Shown here piece after piece: positions 1-9,114 of a stretch of 64,000 nt of DNA. The position numbers and the translations under genes are program-made. Where the stretch lies: contig JAFRRN010000099.1 in the NCBI GenBank assembly GCA_017428055.1, forward strand, positions 30,623 to 94,622. The letters are read 5' to 3'. The notes under the pieces were generated by a model. The model worked only from the letters and a program-made list of their open reading frames with translations. It did not search any database and was not told where the DNA came from. Within the stretch, counting starts at the first letter, position 1. The number at the start of each line of letters is the position of its first letter. The DNA comes from Prevotella sp. (GTDB taxonomy: Bacteria > Bacteroidota > Bacteroidia > Bacteroidales > Bacteroidaceae).

Positions 1-1976
1 TGCACGTGTGCTTTCTTTGAAGACTCGCTATCCCATTGGAAAGTGCGGTGGGCGAAGTCGATATGTAAGCCGTCCTCCATGAGTGGCTTCCATAGGTTTG
101 CCACCTGCTCACCCTGGCAGATGCTGTTGGTCGAGACAAACGCGGCTCTCGTGGAAGTTGTTTTTAACAATTGCCATGCCCGCTTGTACCAACAGCAAAC
201 GTAGTCCATATTCCCCACGTTCTTCCACCTGTTCCCAAATAGGCGGACGACATCCTGTTTTTGCTCTTCGCTCATCTGCCTTGCCCCCACAAATGGCGGG
301 TTGCCGATGATGTAGTCGTATGTCACCGTCTGCTTGACGGTATCTTGCTGGAAGGTGGTGTCATAGTGTCTCGTCACCAGGTTAATCTCTTCATAGACAT
401 CGGGTTCGCCAGACATCCATTTGTCGCGGTCTTCTATGATGACATGCGCATTGCGTGCATAAAACGTGGGGACGTTAGTCTGCACCTCCATGATGTCCCA
501 ATCCATCCGCAGGGCGTTTCCCTCGCGTATGTTGGCATAGCTCTTCAGCGGCAGGAAGTCGATGTCCTGCTGGATGATGCGCTCCGTTTCGGCGAGCATT
601 TGCGCCTCGCTGATCCATAGGGCGGTGGTGGCAACGGTCACGGCGAAGTCATTGATCTCGATGCCATAGAACTGCCGGATGCTTACCTTGATGGGATTGC
701 GGAACTCACCCATCATCGTCTGCCCGTGGTACCGCTCCCTGATCACCTCGTTCTCCAACCGACGGAGCGAGAGATAGGTCTCCGTGAGGAAGTTACCCGA
801 GCCACATGCGGGGTCTAAAAAGGTGAGCGATGCCAGCTTGTCCTGGTATCGGTCGAGCTTGCGCTGCCTTGTCCGCTCCGTTTTCTCTCCCAAAATCGCG
901 TCCAACTCTTGTCGGAGGTCATCAAGGAACAGTGGGTCGATGACCTTGTGGATGTTCTCTATCGAGGTGTAGTGCATACCCCCGCTGCGCCTCGTCACGG
1001 GGTTGAGCGTCGACTCGAACACCGCCCCGAAGATGGTGGGCGATATTTCGCTCCAGTCGAAGTCGAGCGAGGCGTTCTGCAACAACACCTTCCGCAGCGC
1101 GTCGGTGAACGGCGGAATCGTATTTCTCCGTGCCGTCGTGTGGCTTGGGTCGCTGAACAGTCCGCCGTTGACATACGGGAACTGCGCCAGCTCGGGCTCC
1201 AAGAACGGGTCGCGCTCGTCTATCGGTGTCGCCAAAGTCTCGAAGAGGCGGATGAGGGCCTGGCGCATGTCCTTTGTGCTATATTGCGACAAATAGTCGT
1301 GGAACATATCACGCTTGCCGAACACCCCCGCATCCTCGGCATAGAGGCAGAACACCAGGCGGACGCACAGCACGTTGACATCGTGGAGCATCTCGGCATC
1401 TGCCGAGGGGATGGCAGAAAGCAGTGCCCCGTAGACCTTGCCTACGATTTCCCCCGCTTTCATCGACACTTGCAGTTCCTTTGTCAGATGTTCGCTCTTG
1501 TTGTCAACGAGAAATTGGAGGCGGTAGTATTCCTTGCCCAAGTCTTTTAGCATTATCCGCTCCGGCTCGCCGTTGGGCACTTCCATGTCGTATATGAGAA
1601 ACTCCTCGAAGTTGCAGGTGACAATCCACCGTGGATGCTCCGACAGGGGGAGAGCCACCACATAGCGGCGCGCCTGTTGGAAGGGATTGAGCAGCGAGCC
1701 GTCGCTCTGCGGGATGCTTTTGCGCAGGTCCTTGCCGAGCGACTTCTGCTCGATGAGGACGCGCGTGGTGGGAATCCTCGCGTCGATGAAGTTGGACTGG
1801 TCCACCATCCGGTGCTCCTCGAAGCGGATGAAGCCGTCTGTGGGTGTCTCGATGCCAAACACGTTGGTCAGGAGGTCTATCCAGAAAGGTTGCGACTCGC
1901 CCCTTTCATGCCCCTTTCCTTCCCATCGCCGTGCGAATTGGGCTGCTGCCGTTGCTTGCTGTCTTTCTGTTTTCAT
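1..1976 (-). CDS. MmeI-like fused DNA methyltransferase/endonuclease (type IIL), 3' end outside window
   Basis: The minus strand is open from ATG at 1976 to the left edge (658 codons, no stop), so the C-terminus is missing. The N-terminal part has D near residue 63 followed by IEQKS near residue 75, the D...ExK pattern of the MmeI-type nuclease domain. A helical spacer follows, then the N6-adenine methyltransferase core: LDPACGSGNFL near residue 387 (SAM-binding motif I) and IIGNPPFVG near residue 557 (catalytic NPPF). The order nuclease, spacer, methylase is that of single-chain type IIL enzymes, which cut at a distance and modify one strand. The missing region should contain the rest of the methylase and the target recognition domain, so the recognition site cannot be guessed. 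No separate restriction or specificity gene is visible upstream. Role in host defence is inferred from family. Confidence 0.85.
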   Translation of the reverse strand, partial: MKTERQQATAAAQFARRWEGKGHERGESQPFWIDLLTNVFGIETPTDGFIRFEEHRMVDQSNFIDARIPTTRVLIEQKSLGKDLRKSIPQSDGSLLNPFQQARRYVVALPLSEHPRWIVTCNFEEFLIYDMEVPNGEPERIMLKDLGKEYYRLQFLVDNKSEHLTKELQVSMKAGEIVGKVYGALLSAIPSADAEMLHDVNVLCVRLVFCLYAEDAGVFGKRDMFHDYLSQYSTKDMRQALIRLFETLATPIDERDPFLEPELAQFPYVNGGLFSDPSHTTARRNTIPPFTDALRKVLLQNASLDFDWSEISPTIFGAVFESTLNPVTRRSGGMHYTSIENIHKVIDPLFLDDLRQELDAILGEKTERTRQRKLDRYQDKLASLTFLDPACGSGNFLTETYLSLRRLENEVIRERYHGQTMMGEFRNPIKVSIRQFYGIEINDFAVTVATTALWISEAQMLAETERIIQQDIDFLPLKSYANIREGNALRMDWDIMEVQTNVPTFYARNAHVIIEDRDKWMSGEPDVYEEINLVTRHYDTTFQQDTVKQTVTYDYIIGNPPFVGARQMSEEQKQDVVRLFGNRWKNVGNMDYVCCWYKRAWQLLKTTSTRAAFVSTNSICQGEQVANLWKPLMEDGLHIDFAHRTFQWDSESSKKAHV

Positions 1977-2095
1977 CGTATTCGATATGTGTCTGCAAAT
2001 TTACAAACACTTCCCGAATTATCCAAGAGATAGGATAAAAAAACATCCTACGCCCACAATGTTTCTACTTGGTTTCGGGAATGTTGTTGAAATAT

Positions 2096-2456
2096 CCTGA
2101 CAAAAAGATGTCCGGGAAAATGCTCAAAGTAGTAGTTAAATAGTGTTTATGGCACCGCATGATAGCCGTCTTCTGGGGCGGATTTATGCCTTTAACATTT
2201 TTTGTGTGGCATTTATCGACGACGGATGCCACATCCGCCGCCGATAAATGCCACACAAAATGATGGCGGATGCCGCCCAAAAAATGTTAAATGGCGGCAT
2301 CTGCGGGCATCGGATGCCTCCCTTTTTTGCCAATACCTTGATAGTCAGCACGTTAGAAAATGCGCAAAAACGGGCGTATTTTCGTCCAAATGATGGCTCG
2401 TTGGCAAAACGGGGCTGCATTTGCCCCTTGTCCTTGAAAAATATTTGACAAATCCC
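2096..2456. repeat. Dispersed intergenic palindromic repeat, copy A
   Basis: This non-coding stretch shares an ordered set of blocks with 38750-39136: a left block (gacaaaaa...cgggaaaat), a 101-bp core at 2191-2291, a ctcgttg block, and a right block containing ttgacaaa. The core is bounded by TTTAACATTTTTTG and CAAAAAATGTTAAA, which are inverted copies of each other. Inside it, 2200-2218 and 2242-2260 are perfect 19-bp inverted arms, and 2223-2237 (CGGATGCCACATCCG) is a further small palindrome. No protein-coding open frame is convincing here. It lies upstream of the restriction-methylation gene start. Function unknown; a mobile palindromic element or a structured RNA are both possible. Confidence 0.75.
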
Positions 2457-2687
2457 CACCATTCCCCTCCCCGTTCCCTCCCTTGTGGAAATGTTGACTT
2501 GAGGGAAATGTTGATATATTCTTTTAGTGCGAGATTGTATCTTCTTTGTGATGGGTTCTTATTCTAACTTTCCATGATGTATATATGTGGTTGACACACA
2601 AACGTTTCCATGTGGAAGCGAAATGTTAAATAGTTAATTTAAAAGAAAATAACTATCCAAAAATTTTCATCAAACCCAGAAAATAAC

Positions 2688-2695
2688 TAACTTTG
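2688..2695 (+). promoter_or_regulatory. Bacteroidetes -7 box (TAACTTTG)
   Basis: TAACTTTG matches the TAnnTTTG consensus of the Bacteroidetes primary sigma factor. Transcription would start near 2700 and give a leader of about 75 nt before the gene starting at 2777. The -33 element is weak. The rest of 2457-2770 is AT-rich and I see nothing else in it. Confidence 0.5.
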
Positions 2696-2776
2696 CAAGT
2701 TGAAATATAAGGAACAAATTAATTAATCAAAAGTAAAAAACATCCAAGACAAAATAAGGCGAAGACTTTATTGGCA

Positions 2777-3544
2777 ATGGCAATTCATTCATTACAGCGG
2801 TTTTTTACACATGTTTTGACACATGGAATGGCAGGGAAAAGTGTAGCTGTCATCATTGTGGCGGTGCTGGAACTACCATGTTTCATGACAAGTGCCAGCG
2901 CACAGGAATACCATTGTGACGTGAACGATGATGGAACGGTTACCGTACTCGATGCCACCATCATCATCAACCATGTGCTTGGCAAGCACCATCATGCCGA
3001 AGCCATCGACCTCGGGCTGCCCAGCGGCATTAAATGGGCGAATTGCAACGTGGGGGCAACACGCCCGGAACAGATGGGTGAGTATTTCGCTTGGGGCGAG
3101 ACCAATGCCAAGAGCGAGTACACCCTTGCCACTTATGTCCTCTGCAACGGCTCTTTCGACTCGTGCTTCGACTTCGGCAGCAGGACCATCAGCGGCACGC
3201 AGTTTGACGTGGCACATACCCGATGGGGTGGCACGTGGCGCATTCCCACCAACGAGGAGGTGAAGGAGCTGCGCGAGAACTGCACTTTCAGGTGGATTAC
3301 CTACAGGGGAGTGACGGGAGCCAAATTCATTGGCCCTAATGGAAAGAGCATCTTCCTCCCGGCGGCGGGCTACAGTTATGGCTCCAATGTGGGGGTGAAG
3401 GGTGAGAACGGGTTTTATTGGACTGCCACGCAATATGGTGCCTATCCCTATATGGGCTATTCGTTCGACTTTGCCAGCGACTATGTCACGTGGGGTGATT
3501 ATTACCGAAGCCTTGGGTTTACCATTAGGCCCGTGTGCGAATGA
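2777..3544 (+). CDS. Secreted protein with one dockerin-like repeat and FISUMP-like domain
   Basis: The predicted product (255 residues) has an N-terminal hydrophobic signal ending near an ASAQ cleavage site, then one dockerin type I-like calcium loop (DVNDDGTVTVLDATIIINHV). The remainder is a domain of the type common in Bacteroides and Prevotella secreted proteins (AIDLGLPSGIKWA, GEYFAWGET, WRIPTNEEVKEL, FYWTATQ), related to the Fibrobacter major paralogous domain. Binding or structural role at the cell surface is inferred; there is no catalytic motif. ATG at 2777 is the first in-frame ATG; the ATG at 2828 gives a more usual signal peptide length and is a serious alternative. The gene lies 58 nt before the giant LRR gene and may be co-transcribed with it. 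Confidence 0.75.
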   Translation: MAIHSLQRFFTHVLTHGMAGKSVAVIIVAVLELPCFMTSASAQEYHCDVNDDGTVTVLDATIIINHVLGKHHHAEAIDLGLPSGIKWANCNVGATRPEQMGEYFAWGETNAKSEYTLATYVLCNGSFDSCFDFGSRTISGTQFDVAHTRWGGTWRIPTNEEVKELRENCTFRWITYRGVTGAKFIGPNGKSIFLPAAGYSYGSNVGVKGENGFYWTATQYGAYPYMGYSFDFASDYVTWGDYYRSLGFTIRPVCE

Positions 3545-3602
3545 CGACGATATAAATTTGTGCGAATAACATTTTAATTACTAACATAAATTGTACAATT
3601 GT

Positions 3603-6600
3603 ATGAGAAAACTTTTACTAACAGCCATGATGGCAACCCTTGCCACGATAGGGGCATGGGCGGGATCGATTAACGTCTATCCCACGACTATCAATGGTGT
3701 TGATGGCTATTCAATCAAAGCCACCGACGCTGACAACTGGAGCGCAGGAGACTTGAAAGAATTCCTGAACTCAACGTACACCGGGACCGTTTACTACAAC
3801 GGCTCGCAATTAGACGCCTCCGGCTATGCCGAGCTGCTCGCCAACATCAAGCAAGCAGAGGCCATCGAGATTGGCGGCTCCGCCAATGAGCAATTGGATG
3901 TGGCCGACCTCAACGCTATCGAGGAATTGACGGGTGTCAAGTACATCGACATGGACAAGGCAACGTTTGCAGACGGTGCCGCCGCCGGCAACATCGTGTC
4001 AGTGGCACAGTATATCTCGCTGCCATACGGCACCACGGTGGACGACATCCAGGGCATGGCCGCCAACAACCAGCAACTGCTCGCTGCCGCCTCCATCGAC
4101 CATGACGAGAATGACGGCTTGGAGTTTGCGGGTTACTCGTTCAAGCAGGCTGGCGAGATTTTCAACATCTGCCAGTTAGGAATGGTCGATGAAATCCAAG
4201 GTGCCGCAAACCAATATGACACCCCCTATGAGAAGAACACGGTGACGAAGCTGTCGCTTGGCGGCATTCTTGACGACCGTGATGTCAGCACAAGCTCGCA
4301 AGACAAAAACTGGCCGTTCACAGGAAACCAGGTAGGTGCACAATACTCCAGTGCCGGCTGTGTAATAGTGCCAGCCGCCGAGTATACGGCAGCCACCCAC
4401 GACGACGGCAGTCTCTCCGCTGTCAGCCCTTGGAAGGGCAACACGTCGATTGAGCTTGATTTCCGTCTTGCCACGTTCGACAACATCGGCGACCTCGCCG
4501 TGGTGAGTAACCAGGTGACGAAAATCGCCCTCCCCACAGGCAGTTACTTCACGAGGATTCCCAACTACATGTTTGCCAACCTCCAGAAGTTGGAGGAAAT
4601 CGAGATTCCCAACAACATTGTGACCATCGGCGATGGCGCTTTCTTCAACGGGTCGTCTGAATCGTCACTGCAGAGTATCAAGATTGGAAACGGCATCAAG
4701 GTCATCGGCAACTGTGCTTTCGGCGTGAGGGAGGGTACGAACTACACCGTGGAGACCATCAACTTCGCGGGAGGCATCTCCGATGTGAGGATTCTCAGCT
4801 CCGCCTTTGTCAACCTACTTGGCATCAAGCACCTCGTCTTGCCGGAAGGCATTGTCAGTATCGGAGAGGAATGCTTCTTGAGGGCAACTACCCTGGAGAG
4901 TGTCCACTTCCCCAATACCTTGCAGTATATCGGCAAAAACTGCTTCCAACAGACGGGTCTGACCTCCATCACCATCCCCAGGAGCGTGAGGGTGATTGAC
5001 CGTGGCGCTTTCGGCTTGTGCTCCCTGACCGACATCTACCTCATGGCAGAGACCTTGGAGGAATTGCCCTATATCTATGGCAATGCCTTTGGTGTTCTCT
5101 CCAATGAGAATTATGCGTCATTTGGCTCCAACTCCATCTCGGCTAACAACTCCTCCCCCAGCACTACCTCTGGCTGGCCCAACTCGATTATGCAGGAATA
5201 TGCGGGGATGACCACCGAGGAGGCCGAAGAGGCTTACCGCTGGTCTATTGCCGATGGTAACACGGTGGCATGTCTGCACTACAACTTCGACTTGCGCTAC
5301 TTCATCGACTACAACCCATGGTACGATGCGAACGCACAGAACGTGAAACCCAAGGGCGATGCCATCGTTACCGACCCCAACACGTATTATGAGCAGCAAT
5401 ACCTGACCGACACCTATTATTATAAGGATGCTGACGATAAGACCATTCCTGTATGTAATGCCGGCGACTATGCCCGTGCGAATTGGTCTGGCTATTATGA
5501 CTATGAGACGGGAACGGTATATAGCCAAGATGCCGGTAATACCATCGTGCCGGGTTATTCCGAAGGTTGCACAGGGCAGACGGGCGAGTATTACAACCCA
5601 GAGACAGGTCTGTTGAACTGGACTACCGACGAGCAATACAACACCACCGTCGATGGCGTGACCTATTTCTACAAGGTGCTCACCAAGGAGGCTTGGCGCC
5701 AATTCGTGTTCAAGCGTGGCGATGCACACGATGAGTCCGTGGTGTTGAAGAAGGAATACCAGAACATCTGGTACACCATGTGCTTCCCCTTCGGCCTTAC
5801 CGACGAGCAGCTCGAGTCGGCATTCAATGCGGAATACAACATTGCTGACTTCAACGCCGTGGAAATCACCAAGGAGACGAAATACAGGCAAGTGAAGAAC
5901 AATGACGGTGAATGGGAGTCTGTGCCATACGACGACTATGACTTGGTGCTCCACTTCAACTCTATCGCCAAGGCAAGGTATTTTGATAAGAAATACAATG
6001 AATATACCCGATTGGCAGGATCCAAGGGTACGGGAAAAACGGGTGATGGCGTTACTTACACCACTTATACGTACATTGATAAAGACGGTAACAAGTTCAC
6101 CAACCTCGATGGGACATTCTCTACCAAGGCATACGCCAAGGATGGTAATAAGGAAAATGGCATCGTGTATATCGATGGTTACTTGGCATGGCCGGGACAT
6201 CCTTACATGATCCACCCCAACATCGGTACGTCTGAGGGATATCCTGCCGTGGCTTGCTACCTCTCTGGCTTGGACTTCTATCCATTGGGCAAGGCTCAGT
6301 TGCTTGGTGACAAGAAAACTACGATTCAGATTGATGGTCAAGACCATGAAACCTATACCGACAGGGTAGAGGTGGAAATCAATACATGGAACGACCTCTG
6401 CAAAGCTAACGCCCGTACTGTGGATATAGAGACTGGTCTGGGATATATCGGCTCTGAGATTGATGAACGATTCGTGACCGACCATAACTTTGGCTTGCAA
6501 AAGGCTTACGGAGCAGAGATGCCGGAAGTGTTTGAAGGGCTTTCAGGGCAGACTTATACGTTCATCGGCAATGTCAACGAATATACTGACGATGCTCCTG

Positions 6601-7691
6601 CCTACCCATCGATGGACAATGTGCCTGCATCTCCCACATACTTGAAGAAGGTTGAGGCTCCCGCAGTGGTGGAGAATCCTTATCCTGACCTCGTGGATCC
6701 TGCTACGAAGTATAGCGAGGAATTTGTGAATTTGTATAATGGCTATATGTCTGAAGGGTATTATGATAGTAATTCTGGCACATGGTATCCAGCTGGTACA
6801 TATTTGTGGAGAGATTATCTTGAAGTAAATAATACAGCTGATAAGGTTTTCAATTATTATAATGAAGCAAACCAAGGTTGGGCTTATTGGAATGATAAGT
6901 CAAATGAGTTAACAGACTATTTTGGAACCGTTTATGTTCCAGAGTCTAAATTCAACGAGCTGATTGCCTTAATGAATAGTTATCCCACGGATGTAGAAGC
7001 CTATAATACAGCTATCAATTCAGCTGAATATGCTGCATACTTAGCTTATTTGGAGGATTATGCTGCATACGAAGAGGCTCTGGCTGCTTATATGGCAGAG
7101 CATCCCGGTGCAACAGCAGAGGACATTGCCGCTTACAATGCTACCGTTGACGAGACCAACGCCCAATTGCAGAGTGAATACGAGCAAGCTATGGCAGAAT
7201 GGTGGGAAGACTATAATGCGAAAGTTGAAGCTTGGCAGGCATCACTTGCAAACTACAAAGTGCAGATTCCATTGAATTCCTACTTCCTGAGCCGTCGCAA
7301 GGGTGAGTACTATACCCACTTCTTCCGCAACGTGGCTGTTGGCAAGTCCAATCCTTGGAACCAATACACCGCCATTGTCAATCCAAGCGAAAATGCCTTG
7401 GCGGGCATCGAGACGCTCCTTGGCGGCGTGGTGACCGACAACAGCACCGCAAAGGGTTACAAGTTCGTGATTGACACACCGTTCGCTCCCGTCATCGACA
7501 ATGGCGAGCAAGGCACCGTCGATGCCATCGAGAAGATCGTGGAAGAGGCTATCAACAAGGGCGAGGATGTGAAGCATCTGAACATTGTCTACAGCATTGA
7601 TGGTAAGGTGATGAGCCGCGACGTACAGTCGCTCTCTGGCCTGCCCACCGGCATCTACATCGTCAATGGCAAGAAGTATTTTGTTAAATAA
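3603..7691 (+). CDS. Large secreted BspA-type leucine-rich repeat protein
   Basis: A 1362-residue exported protein. The start is ATG 3603 (MRKLLLTAMMATLATIGAWA signal peptide); an in-frame TTG lies 12 nt upstream but the ATG fits better. Between about residues 325 and 500 there are BspA/LRR_5-type repeats, recognisable as LEEIEIPNNIVTIGDGAFF and similar lines. Central parts are Tyr/Asp-rich and unrecognised. About residues 1140-1220 form an Ala/Glu/Tyr-rich, probably helical or coiled segment. The last 30 residues (DGKVMSRDV...LPTGIYIVNGKKYFVK) resemble the short C-terminal sorting tail frequent in Prevotella secreted proteins. BspA-type proteins bind host or surface ligands; the ligand here is unknown. 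Codon use becomes more AT-rich around 6720-7230, in the helical part, which may mark a recombined segment. Confidence 0.85.
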   Translation: MRKLLLTAMMATLATIGAWAGSINVYPTTINGVDGYSIKATDADNWSAGDLKEFLNSTYTGTVYYNGSQLDASGYAELLANIKQAEAIEIGGSANEQLDVADLNAIEELTGVKYIDMDKATFADGAAAGNIVSVAQYISLPYGTTVDDIQGMAANNQQLLAAASIDHDENDGLEFAGYSFKQAGEIFNICQLGMVDEIQGAANQYDTPYEKNTVTKLSLGGILDDRDVSTSSQDKNWPFTGNQVGAQYSSAGCVIVPAAEYTAATHDDGSLSAVSPWKGNTSIELDFRLATFDNIGDLAVVSNQVTKIALPTGSYFTRIPNYMFANLQKLEEIEIPNNIVTIGDGAFFNGSSESSLQSIKIGNGIKVIGNCAFGVREGTNYTVETINFAGGISDVRILSSAFVNLLGIKHLVLPEGIVSIGEECFLRATTLESVHFPNTLQYIGKNCFQQTGLTSITIPRSVRVIDRGAFGLCSLTDIYLMAETLEELPYIYGNAFGVLSNENYASFGSNSISANNSSPSTTSGWPNSIMQEYAGMTTEEAEEAYRWSIADGNTVACLHYNFDLRYFIDYNPWYDANAQNVKPKGDAIVTDPNTYYEQQYLTDTYYYKDADDKTIPVCNAGDYARANWSGYYDYETGTVYSQDAGNTIVPGYSEGCTGQTGEYYNPETGLLNWTTDEQYNTTVDGVTYFYKVLTKEAWRQFVFKRGDAHDESVVLKKEYQNIWYTMCFPFGLTDEQLESAFNAEYNIADFNAVEITKETKYRQVKNNDGEWESVPYDDYDLVLHFNSIAKARYFDKKYNEYTRLAGSKGTGKTGDGVTYTTYTYIDKDGNKFTNLDGTFSTKAYAKDGNKENGIVYIDGYLAWPGHPYMIHPNIGTSEGYPAVACYLSGLDFYPLGKAQLLGDKKTTIQIDGQDHETYTDRVEVEINTWNDLCKANARTVDIETGLGYIGSEIDERFVTDHNFGLQKAYGAEMPEVFEGLSGQTYTFIGNVNEYTDDAPAYPSMDNVPASPTYLKKVEAPAVVENPYPDLVDPATKYSEEFVNLYNGYMSEGYYDSNSGTWYPAGTYLWRDYLEVNNTADKVFNYYNEANQGWAYWNDKSNELTDYFGTVYVPESKFNELIALMNSYPTDVEAYNTAINSAEYAAYLAYLEDYAAYEEALAAYMAEHPGATAEDIAAYNATVDETNAQLQSEYEQAMAEWWEDYNAKVEAWQASLANYKVQIPLNSYFLSRRKGEYYTHFFRNVAVGKSNPWNQYTAIVNPSENALAGIETLLGGVVTDNSTAKGYKFVIDTPFAPVIDNGEQGTVDAIEKIVEEAINKGEDVKHLNIVYSIDGKVMSRDVQSLSGLPTGIYIVNGKKYFVK

Positions 7692-7705
7692 GCATTTGGG
7701 AGGAC

Positions 7706-7936
7706 ATGAAAATGAAAAAGTATATCCAACCACTTCTTAAAATCAAGAATTGCACATATCATAGCTACTTGTGCGCCGGTGGCTCACGATGGAGCAGCCA
7801 TGGTAACGATGGCTCTGACGAACACGGAAACGGCGACTGGCAGAACGAGGGCTACCCTGGCGACCCCATCGGCGTTGGCGATGACGACGAGGGTCTCGGC
7901 TCCATGTCAAAGCGTCATGGATTGTGGGACTACTAA
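7706..7936 (+). CDS. Small Gly/Asp-rich peptide of unknown function
   Basis: This encodes 76 residues and starts 15 nt after the LRR gene with a GGAGG motif ahead of the ATG, so it is probably translated from the same message. The N-terminus (MKMKKYIQPLLKIKN) is basic and carries no signal peptide. It is followed by YLCAGGSRW and then a Gly/Asp/His-rich tail ending SKRHGLWDY. Short proteins beginning MKKY-P with an L-AG-S/G motif are frequent behind secreted-protein genes in Bacteroidales and lack an assigned function. The AGG position looks like a leader-peptide cleavage motif, but no peptidase or transporter is adjacent. Real gene likely, function unknown. Confidence 0.6.
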   Translation: MKMKKYIQPLLKIKNCTYHSYLCAGGSRWSSHGNDGSDEHGNGDWQNEGYPGDPIGVGDDDEGLGSMSKRHGLWDY

Positions 7937-7984
7937 ATCCAAGTGGTAGGCATAAAAGAGCTACCGCATGATAATCATGACAAT

Positions 7985-8013
7985 AGGGGGTGAGCCAATC
8001 TGGCTCGCCCCCT
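7985..8013 (+). terminator. Hairpin terminator after small peptide gene
   Basis: GGGGGTGAGCCA, loop atc, TGGCTCGCCCCC forms a GC-rich stem followed by a short T-rich run. It separates the secreted-protein group from ftsY. Confidence 0.6.
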
Positions 8014-8117
8014 TCGTCATGTCATAAAGAACGAATCAGAAAGTCGAAAAACATGATACATGTCGAGAATATGACATAAAAATATGCCTGTCTGTCAATA
8101 TTCTCAATTATTTTGTG

Positions 8118-8125
8118 TATATTTG
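8118..8125 (+). promoter_or_regulatory. -7 box (TATATTTG) for ftsY
   Basis: TATATTTG matches TAnnTTTG. Initiation a few bases downstream would leave a leader of only about 13 nt before the ATG at 8142. Confidence 0.5.
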
Positions 8126-8141
8126 CAGAAATTTGTTTAAT

Positions 8142-9095
8142 ATGGGGCTATTTGGATTATTCAGTAAGAAGAAAAAGGAGACGCTCGACAAGGGCTTGGA
8201 GAAGACGAAAGAGAATGTGTTCTCTAAGTTGACCCGTGCCATTGCGGGCAAGTCGAAGGTGGATGACGAGGTGCTTGACGACCTGGAAGAGGTGTTGATT
8301 ACCAGCGACGTGGGGGTTGACACCACGTTGAAAATCATCCGTCGGATAGAAGAGCGCGTGGAGAGGGACAAGTATGTCTCCACTTCCGAACTGAACGGCA
8401 TCCTCCGTGATGAGATAGCGTCGCTTCTTGCAGAGAACAATACCGAGGACTTGGACGACTGGGACCTCCCCGCAGACCACCGTCCGTATGTCATCCTCGT
8501 GGTAGGCGTGAACGGTGTGGGCAAGACCACCACCATCGGGAAGCTTGCCTACCAGTTCAAGAATGCGGGGAAGAAAGTCTATCTCGGTGCCGCCGACACG
8601 TTCCGTGCCGCCGCCGTAGACCAGATTTGCATCTGGGGCGAGCGAGTGGGAGTGCCAGTCATCAAGCAGCAGATGGGTGCCGATCCCGCCTCGGTGGCAT
8701 TCGACACGTTGAGTTCTGCCAAGGCGAATGATGCCGACGTGGTGATTATCGACACGGCTGGCCGCTTGCACAACAAGGTGGGACTCATGAATGAGTTGAA
8801 GAAGATCAAGGATGTGATGAAGAAAGTGTTGCCACAGGCTCCCGACGAGGTGCTGTTGGTGCTTGATGGCAGTACGGGACAGAACGCCTTTGAGCAAGCC
8901 AAGCAGTTTGCCGCCGTCACTTCCATCACATCGCTTGCCATCACCAAACTTGACGGCACGGCGAAGGGTGGCGTGGTGATTGGTATCAGCGACCAGCTGA
9001 AGGTGCCCGTGAAATACATCGGTTTGGGCGAGGGCATGGAAGATTTGCAACTATTCAATAAGCGGCAGTTTGTGGATTCATTGTTTAGTGTTTAG
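8142..9095 (+). CDS. ftsY: Signal recognition particle receptor FtsY
   Basis: A 317-residue SRP receptor GTPase that docks SRP-ribosome complexes at the inner membrane. It shows a short basic/helical N domain, then the G domain with GVNGVGKTTTIGKLAYQF (P-loop, near residue 122), DTFRAAAVDQ, DTAGRLHN and TKLDGTAKGG. It lacks the long acidic A region of the Escherichia coli protein, as usual in Bacteroidetes. The start is ATG 8142 (MGLFGLFSKKKKE, an amphipathic membrane-targeting helix); a GTG 27 nt upstream lies within the promoter and is rejected. It is followed after 19 nt by rimO and heads a housekeeping series. Confidence 0.97.
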   Translation: MGLFGLFSKKKKETLDKGLEKTKENVFSKLTRAIAGKSKVDDEVLDDLEEVLITSDVGVDTTLKIIRRIEERVERDKYVSTSELNGILRDEIASLLAENNTEDLDDWDLPADHRPYVILVVGVNGVGKTTTIGKLAYQFKNAGKKVYLGAADTFRAAAVDQICIWGERVGVPVIKQQMGADPASVAFDTLSSAKANDADVVIIDTAGRLHNKVGLMNELKKIKDVMKKVLPQAPDEVLLVLDGSTGQNAFEQAKQFAAVTSITSLAITKLDGTAKGGVVIGISDQLKVPVKYIGLGEGMEDLQLFNKRQFVDSLFSV

Positions 9096-9114
9096 CGTTT
9101 AGTGTAGGGTAGGG

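Noticed and set aside
5118-6500. Long antisense open frame of 460 codons within the LRR gene
   Set aside because: It is a mirror of the codon usage of the real gene; it has low-complexity Val/Ile/Gly composition and no start signal or motif.
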